From NCBI RefSeq assembly GCF_008831285.2, contig NC_045144.1:11635672-11699671 (forward strand): a stretch of 64,000 bases of DNA. Direction: 5' to 3'. The position numbers and the translations under genes are program-made. This DNA is from Nymphaea colorata. Taxonomy: Eukaryota > Streptophyta > Magnoliopsida > Nymphaeales > Nymphaeaceae. How positions within the stretch are numbered: position 1 is the first letter of the stretch; every line of letters starts with the position of its first letter. Below the pieces are notes generated by a model that saw only the letters and a list, made by a program, of their open reading frames with translations, was not told where the DNA came from and ran no database searches. Positions 56,960-64,000 of this stretch are shown piece by piece.

Positions 56960-58950
56960 CCGCAAACGGTTCTAATCCGTGCGGGATACATCTTTATCGA
57001 ATTCCAGTTAAACCAAAATTTACGTAGGCTTCCACCTTGGCCTTGAAGTCGGAAGCTTTTGCAAAACCAGTTTGGGATTCGACTATCATGAGACCCCAAT
57101 CCTACTAAACGGATGCAAAATCGAATCAACAATCCGATATATTTGATTTACATCCCTAGCTTGGAAGGGTGTGCATAGGTCGAGCTTCAATCGTCTAAAA
57201 TTAAATAAATAAGAAGCCCGATTTGAATTTGAATTGGACTGTCTATGACCACGAAAATAAACTTGAAATAGTTCACAGACATGGTGCAAAATGAACTTCA
57301 GATTCTAGGTTTAGACATAGTTGGCAAAGGAGAAGCGATATTACTGGTATAGGTTCTGCAACAAAAGTAAACATGATGCAATGACTAGATGGGAACACTA
57401 ATTGACTGACCTGTAAGGCAACGTAGTGCCACTGATCCCACCCCCACCACCAAAGCCTCCGCCCGAGCCCAAGCTAAGTGGGCCTTGATGGGTCTGGGCG
57501 AGGTGAAAGTTCCCAACCCCAATAGAAGCCCCAAGGCACATAAAGGCCTAAGAAAGGAGATTGAGTGGTGTGCATCCTCCTGTGCATGAAATTTTTGTGC
57601 GCTTGGGGCACATGAATTGTGTTTCAATATTGTCTTCAATCGAAGAGGAAGAAATATTGCATTAACCTAAATATTCTTTTAGAGCATGTACTCAATCAAA
57701 AAGAAGAATTTCTTTACCAGATGCACAGAACATGTATTTTCTATCTTATGCTCGGGCTTGTTACCAAAAACTCGGTTTGAAAAAAATTTGGTCATCAAGC
57801 ACAAATTGAGGGAAGGTTGGAAGAGTTTCAGCGATTGTAGGTATAAATGAAACAAGAAAAGCAAGGAAGAAGTTAGTGTATATCCTTCCTAGATCGTAGT
57901 TGATCATTCTACCTGCATTCGATATTCTCACGATGCCAATGTGTTTTGCAGAATCTGAATTTTTTCTGACAGATGGATATTTGAAGAAATTGAATGAGTG
58001 CTTCCACACTCTATAAAGTTCAACGCTACTCACACATAAGAAGAAAATGTACAACTAATATGTACGACACTATTCCGCATACTATCATGCAAATGATCAG
58101 CAATGAGGGGATTCACGGTTTCACACACTCACACATACACTATCGCTCACGTATAATCGCAAATGCAATAATGGTTGGACACAATCGTATACACTATTGT
58201 TCGGGTTTTGTATTATACTTTGTCACTCGCATAATACCACTCATACTATCACTTTGTTCCTATGCGATGAGGGTATTAATAGTCTTGTGTCGCACACTAC
58301 ATCGCAACACTATCTTGCACACTATTGTGCATGTGGTCAGCAATGAGGGTCTTCATGAATCATGATTTCACACACTGACGCGTACACTACATGTGACAGT
58401 GTGATAGGGAGTGATCTCCACACACTCAGTGATGAGGATCTTCACGGTTTCATACACTCATGCATATGGTGCCTTCTGATGAGGATCCTAGGCAGCATCG
58501 CCTATGGTTACCAGCTTATATGTTGATCACTCATGCAAGCTATAGAGTTGACAACAAGAGACAATTGGGTATCTGAATACATGAGATAGTTTGTAATCGG
58601 AGCTCTAGACAAAGTGTTGTCACTTTGCCATGATAGCGATGCAACCAAAATGTTAGCCTCAAAGAGTTAGTCTGATGACCTTGACTCATTAGAGAAGAGG
58701 TGGAATGATTTAAGCATAAGTATCATATTCAATAAGTTAAATGTCAATGTTGTCAACTATGATGGAATGATACATATAGCAAAAGGTTCGAAGAGGAAGA
58801 AAATTTGATATCAACCATTGTATGACAAAAAGTGCATTGGAGAATACTAACAAGAGAAAGAAAAAGATACAACTAAATAGTCTGTAGGGACAATCAACTA
58901 GTCTACAAAGTTATGTAAAAGTAGATGAAGTTGAAACACTGATGTCATCC
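56960..58950. other. Intergenic; degenerate repeats at 58080-58470
   Basis: Three imperfect copies of a segment CAGCAATGAGG..TTCACGGTTTCACACACTCA occur near 58098, 58337 and 58425. CACTAT/CACACT words surround them. 58670-58760 gives a weak + frame SDDLDSLEKRWNDLSISI that I cannot assign. No gene is called. Confidence 0.4.
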
Positions 58951-59317
58951 CCACCTAATGTGCGAGTTATATCCAAGCGGTGATTTTACTGGTCTCTTCG
59001 TAAGTTTTGATATTTACCACTATTATTTATGCAAGTTTATAGTAACATACAAAGTGTTTGACTGTTACAGAGCCATGTGGATTTACATTGTTTCCAAGAA
59101 GAATCCATGGATGTGCTTCATCATTGAACAATTATCAATGTGTTCTATTAATAAAGCAAACCCAAGCTTTTCCTTAGAAGAACTATATAATCTTATATGA
59201 TTTTCTAATTTCTTTTGGTTACTTATACTTGCACATTGTTCACACATTTCCTAGTATTTTATACAAGAGTTATCTATATAATCTATTAAGTGTGATATGG
59301 ATAGGTAGCACAACAAG

Positions 59318-59730
59318 ACTTGCGATATAACAAAGACGAGAATTTTTATTTAAACTATCACAGAGTTAGGGCTTGGTGATTGTGACACTTTATGCGACAG
59401 AGTGATAGAAAGAGCGATAGGGAGTGTAACAAAACTATAGTTAATGCTATATATTATAGTGTTTTGTTTAATTGACTAATAGTAAGCACGACACTATATG
59501 TGAAAGGGTGATAGGGAGTGGGATGTAACTTGTGATATAAACAATAGGTTGGTTATACATGGGTCAGCTTATAATCGAGTAAATGCAATAGGAAGACGGA
59601 CAATGTAGTAAGACTTGTGATATAACAAAGACAAGAATTTTTATTTAAACTACCACAAAGCCCTTGGCTTGGTAAGTGTGATTTTGTACATGATAGTGCA
59701 TAGAAAGAGAAATAGGTTGTGCAATTATGA
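59318..59730. repeat. Direct repeat, ~110 bp, period 294 bp
   Basis: GACTTGYGATATAACAAAGA then CRAGAATTTTTATTTAAACT starts at 59318 and again at 59612, followed in both by GGCTTGGTRADTGTGA and ATAGAAAGAG. It belongs to the decayed transposon zone. Confidence 0.65.
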
Positions 59731-59876
59731 TATAACAAATAGATATTTTTTTTAAAAAAATACTTTATACAAATGACATCAGAAAATATCTATTGGCTAT
59801 GTACTGGAACTCAATGACATCTTGCGTCTCAACTAACAATTGAAGGTTTATGAATCGCTATCCTATTGTTCTTTAA

Positions 59877-60270
59877 TCACCAATGAAGTAGAACAAGGTG
59901 ATATTGTCTTTGAAGACGGTTCATAACATCTTTTTGTATAAATCTCGGCTTCTGCCTGCAAAAGAGGGCATGCATAAACTTCATCATGAACACACCATAA
60001 TCACAGTTGTTTTGTTGTTGGGGATATTTGACGAGAAATAAATTGTAGTCGTTTAGATTGTAATGGAATGCTCTTATAAAGACAATATACAGCAAAATGA
60101 GTAGATGAAGTCAAGGACCTCGTTTAGTTCACATGAAATATCTTCTTCTCAACAATATAATCTTTAACATGCATATTAATGTAGGGGTTAAGCAAGGTAA
60201 CAAAATTGTACAACCACAAATGTCTCTTCATGTTGTTGACGATATATAATGCCGAATATTTTGAGTTGAC
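59877..60270 (-). pseudogene. Decayed ULP1-like cysteine protease segment, copy 1
   Basis: On the minus strand, ALYIVNNMKRHLWLYNFVTL (60200-60270) precedes VKYPQQQNNCDYGVFMMKFM (about 59970-60035). The latter matches the ULP1 (peptidase C48) active-site block PQQ.N..DCGVF..KFM, but the catalytic Cys is Tyr. In plants such domains are common in MULE and CACTA transposons. Stops break the frame between the two blocks. A host SUMO protease is unlikely given the decay and repeat setting. Confidence 0.65.
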
Positions 60271-61879
60271 CCACAAACAAAGAAGAATGAACTAGAATAG
60301 ATCACACAATTACACTCATATCATACAAGTGAAATCAAGTCATATAAGTGGCAGCAAAATTAGATATACAATTTCAGATTATGTTATTCCAATTAGAGTT
60401 TTCACTCTCATTCAATCTATTGGTCAGCACTGCAAATGTCAAGTCATTGTGCTTCTCCCTAACTACATGATAAATTTAACAAATAATTAATAATTTTTCA
60501 AGCAACTGTAATAGGAAATAAGTGCCAAAGCAAATCTACCATGAAACATGAGGTCAAGGCTATCTTAATATGGTTCTATCGAAACAACTTCAACTTTTTC
60601 TCAAACTCATCAATAACCTGCATAACAATAGTAGATCACATGCCTACAACACTCACAACTAAGGAGTAAGAATAGATAAGAAGTAAGAATAGATAATCAC
60701 TTTAATATGGATTTAATTTTAAAACTGGAAATTATCCTCAATAATAGTGACAAAATTGTCTACAAGGGGTTGACTCCTTACACTTGTTTGGCTCTGCTCC
60801 TTTCGCCCTCCATTTGTTGGTTTGGATTGAGCGGTTTTTTACGTGATTTTTTATGCTAAGGCATCCATTGCCGTGGAGCTTCTTGCTTCCTCTCTCATTC
60901 TTTCCAACTGCCAAAAACCATAGCTCTAAGATCTACTACTTATATCAACCCAAACAACACAACCCTAATGCTTCTTTTTAATAATGGAAACATTAAAACT
61001 TCTGCCAGTCCGATGTGACTGCATTGTATTCTGTGTTAGGCATTTTAGTGATATTCATAACAACGAGAATCTATATGAGTGCGATAAAAATTATGCTAAC
61101 TTCGTGTGAGTAGAAGTGTGTTATTGCATACCATAATTAACTTGTTGTATTGTTGAATGCATCCCTACACAAAAAGACATGAGAAAATATAATTGGACTC
61201 ACAATCATTGAATGGGGATGCTATCATGCATACCATTGCCCATTCAATATAGTGTTCTCTAAGGCTTTCGCATGTCAGACATGACTACATCATACATTGT
61301 GTCAATCGCTGCAGCAATATTCGAAACAATGAGATTCTCTTAGGGTATTTGAAAGTGTGACATTTTGTATCTCGATAGTTCGATAATCAGTTTGATAATG
61401 TGAGACTAAGAGTCTGAGTCCAAGTTCGAGCCTATGTGGGTTCAAACGTCAATGTGATATATCTATTGGATATTGTGTGTCAAGTGATATTTATACAATG
61501 ATATCGGGGGCAGCAGTTTATGGTCCCATAATGAGTATGATAGTTCATGAGATGGTGAGTGCGAGTGACTGTGGTTGGTGGGTTCAATCATCTCTACAGT
61601 AGACAAAATATGAAAGTGAGGTTGAAATTACGTATGATCTCTCCGTTGGGTATTGAGGGTGACTGCTTGTGTGATAGTCAATGGATGTCGGTGTGTTAGA
61701 GAGTAGTGAAAACAAATATGCATTGTTTTTAAAGTGTATTGTGTTGCACTATTATGTTTATAAATAAGATAACACAACAAATTACATATGTTCAACATAA
61801 CAGTAGATTGTTCTTGGAGAAGGAATCTACATAAGTACCAAGTGCTTTTTGTTTTTGGTGTTCAATCAACAAATGCCAA
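60271..61879. other. Decayed transposon sequence, no gene
   Basis: AT-rich sequence between the two ULP1-like remnants. TTCGATAGT/GATATCG and GTGATAG words recur, and no domain is recognised. It probably belongs to the same transposon family as its flanks. Confidence 0.4.
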
Positions 61880-62210
61880 TAATCATCCTGGGGATGGTTT
61901 GTGACTTCTTCTTATGTAAACTTTAGCTTGTGCCCTTTGTGTGAATCATCCATGAACTTTATCACAGACACACTACAACCATAACAGTTGTTTGGTTGTG
62001 GACATTTGGTATGAAGCATCTTGTAACAATATGATCAAGTTAGTACATTTCAACATCAAATGTATTCTGCTTAATGTTGTAACCATTAATATGCATACCA
62101 ATAACATGCATCAAATGCTTGTTCAAGTCAATGTGAGATAGAGAATTGTATATGAACCAAAGATGTTTCTTTTTGTTGTCGACAACGTATAGGTGAAAAT
62201 TGTATGAAGT
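61880..62210 (-). pseudogene. Decayed ULP1-like cysteine protease segment, copy 2
   Basis: HLYVVDNKKKHLWFIYNSLS (about 62140-62205) and CPQPNNCYGCSVSVIKFMDD (about 61945-62010) repeat the two blocks of copy 1 in the same order and orientation, about 1.95 kb upstream on the minus strand. The frame has stops. Confidence 0.6.
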
Positions 62211-63571
62211 TTGGATGTGTCTGCATGTCTATAATGAACATTAAACATGTTAGTTCTATGAGAAACATAGTTTAACCAACAGAACTCATTACATCAAATT
62301 AAATGTTACGTAACCTATACTACTACATTGTTGTACCATAAACTAAGTAATTTGTGCCTAGAATTCTTGGACTTGCTGCTGAGATTGAAGAAACTAAGAC
62401 TCAAGTACATCAAATTTATCCTTCAGTACCCCATAGAGATGTATGATGCTCGAACTGGAAGACAAACCTAACTGAGAAAGACTGACACCAAGCTTCATCA
62501 TCGGTACTCCACCATGTCTCCCCTATCTCATCACCTTCGAGTAGATGTCATTACTTTCTGTGTATCTTGTGTTCCTTTAGAGGTCGTTTGATGGGATTGA
62601 AACATCACGGAACAGAACAGACGTGTCCTGTTTAGGAGAAATCGATGCAAACGTCGGACAGAGAACAGACGAGACAGGCCGGACAAAGAACAGTGGGTAT
62701 AAAAGGGTGAGACGTTCCAATGCGTTCCGTGGTAAACCACGGAACAGGTCACGGAACAGGCATCGCAGTCTCTCACCCGACCTAACCCCGAGCTCTTTTC
62801 TCTTTCTCTCCTTCTTCGTCTCCACCCCCAACCTGCTTGCCGTTTCTCTCCTTCTCCTCCGTCGTCCTGCCCAACCCTCGCCCTTTCTCTCCTCTCCTCC
62901 GTCCTCTTGCCCACAGGTCACGCTCGCTCCTCCAGCCCACAGGTCACGCTTGCTGTCCTCGCCTCCCTCACCCAACTCACCATTTTCCCCAACCCTAGAG
63001 TGGCACACGCTCGCCTGAGAGTTTTTCCCCAAAATCAGGTTTCATTTCTTCACTTCTCACTCTCTTTCTCTCTCACGTCGTCCTCCTCCACTCCGTCGTC
63101 TTCGTCGCAGTCCTGATTTTTAGTTACAAAAGGAAAATAAAAGAAAAGAATGGCTGCTTTTTAGTTACATCCTGATTGGAATTGTTCTGTTGCATATCAA
63201 GAAGAGATTACCTAAATTGGCTGACGCTTTTAGATCTGAGCTGGTCCTTTGAATGGTTGTGGGCCCAGAATTTAATAAAGATTATCAACGACCAGCATCC
63301 TGGTAATAGTCGACGACTGATGATTCATCAAATAGCTTCCATTGCCCATGCCTGAGCCCATACATGATTGGTGATATTTTTCTGAAAAGATTATCAATGC
63401 TAAATGCACACTGTTATTCAGCTGTAACACCCTTGCACACACCTTCTGGTTGTTTTTTTTTTCTTTTTTCCTTAACGGTTATATTGCTTCTTTCTTTGGT
63501 GGTAATAATTATGTCTTTCATATGAAGCAAAAATCTGTACTTATTCATATTTATGATGTTCTCTTCTCTAG
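62211..63571 (+). other. Spacer with TATA-like sequence and CT-rich leader-like block
   Basis: GGGTATAAAAGGGTGAG at about 62696-62712 is followed by a CT/CCTC-rich stretch to about 63115 and a CAATCAG/GTTTC-type possible donor near 63037. It could be the promoter and 5' UTR of the Kae1-like gene. However, no exon for the first part of Kae1 lies between it and 63572, and frames here (62531-63116, both strands) are low-complexity. GGAACAG words near 62610-62770 recur and look repeat-derived. Confidence 0.3.
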
Positions 63572-63727
63572 CTTGCAAAGAAAGGAAAGCAATTCATAGA
63601 CATACCACATGTTGTCAAAGGCATGGATGTTTCGTTTAGTGGGATATTGAGTTATACCGAAGCCACTGCTGCTGAGAAGTTTGAAAAGAACGAGTGCACA
63701 CCAGCGGACCTCTGTTTCTCTCTGCAG
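63572..63727 (+). CDS. Kae1/OSGEP-type tRNA threonylcarbamoyltransferase, single exon (partial gene)
   Basis: The translation is [40 protein letters not shown] and [12 protein letters not shown] (52 residues). It matches the middle of Kae1/OSGEP/GCP1, the catalytic subunit of the KEOPS complex that makes t6A37 on tRNAs. The exon has a TCTCTAG acceptor and CTGCAG/GTTGGT donor and is phase 0 at both ends, with no stop. The metal-binding His-X3-His and final Asp lie in other exons. No 5' exon was found in the preceding 6.6 kb; 3' exons may lie beyond 64000. It could be a true gene with missing 5' part or a gene fragment. Confidence 0.8.
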
Positions 63728-64000
63728 GTTGGTTGCGGTTTTCTATTTTATGCTCTATCACAAGGACATAGTTGCTATCGAAAGTAAATGGTTCTTCTGC
63801 ATATTTTTATAATTTGGTGCCCTTGAATTACCTGAAAATAAAAATGAACTGTTTTCCATTTGAAATTTTCTTAGTTATAGTGATCCTAAGTTGGATAGAG
63901 ATTACTATCGTAGACTCAAAATAAAGTAACTACTTCTACATTATTTTTGAATAAAATGGTTGCACCTTTGAACTATGCACTTCTTATCAATGAAACTGCA
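63728..64000 (+). other. Probable intron after the Kae1 exon
   Basis: Starts GTTGGTTGCGG and is AT-rich with no further exon before the window ends. Confidence 0.5.

Noticed and set aside
57385-57639. 84-codon minus-strand frame
   Set aside because: No conserved motif, no splice context, and lies in repeat-derived intergenic sequence.
59877-60095. ULP1-like frame as a host SUMO protease gene
   Set aside because: The active-site Cys is replaced, the frame is short and broken, and a second decayed copy lies nearby, so a transposon origin is more likely.
62531-63116. Frames of 70-150 codons on both strands at 62.5-63.1 kb
   Set aside because: They arise from CT-rich leader-like sequence; both strands are open and no domain is visible.

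Overview
The window is nuclear DNA from a flowering plant. Coding sequence is spliced (GT-AG introns). The resistance-gene remnant is of the TIR-NBS-LRR type, which is largely absent from grasses and other monocots, so a eudicot, magnoliid or early-diverging angiosperm is more likely than a monocot. I cannot name the species. Most of the sequence is transposable elements and decayed repeats. Only one host gene is complete.

Layout. 1-2.7 kb: AT-rich, no gene. 2.75-3.98 kb: broken L1-type LINE ORF2. 4.89-5.28 kb: small hAT-like non-autonomous transposon with an 8-bp target-site duplication (TSD). 6.0-22.2 kb: a TIR-NBS-LRR pseudogene on the + strand, split by two separate LTR-retrotransposon insertions. 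The first is element E (6339-8652), which itself carries an oppositely oriented solo LTR. The second is copia element A (10952-20657), which contains a second, partly deleted copia element B. 24.2-56.9 kb: a chloroplast-type (CRS2/PTH family) peptidyl-tRNA hydrolase gene on the minus strand. Its eight coding exons sum to exactly 729 nt (242 codons plus stop). Its introns reach 19.3, 6.5 and 4.9 kb because they hold copia element C, a nested pair of same-family copia elements (D2 inside D1), three copies of a GGTAC-rich MITE family, a hAT-like element with one of those MITEs inside it, a solo LTR, and a five-unit 70-bp tandem repeat. 57-62.5 kb: decayed repeats with two direct copies of a broken ULP1-like protease segment. 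63.57-63.73 kb: one intact exon of a Kae1/OSGEP (tRNA threonylcarbamoyladenosine synthesis) gene, without its 5' exons.

The two recognisable housekeeping genes, PTH and Kae1, both concern tRNA or translation and point away from each other. I do not infer a shared pathway from that. The window reads best as a record of nested insertions. Direct flanking TSDs fix nine insertion events by eye: ATAAG, GACTC, GTTCT, GCTAG, GCTCT, TCTAT, ATATT, an 8-bp hAT-type duplication inside PTH, and the 8-bp duplication at 4.9 kb. Two of the three GGTAC-rich MITE copies add 9-bp duplications. All coordinates and counts were read by hand, without alignment software.
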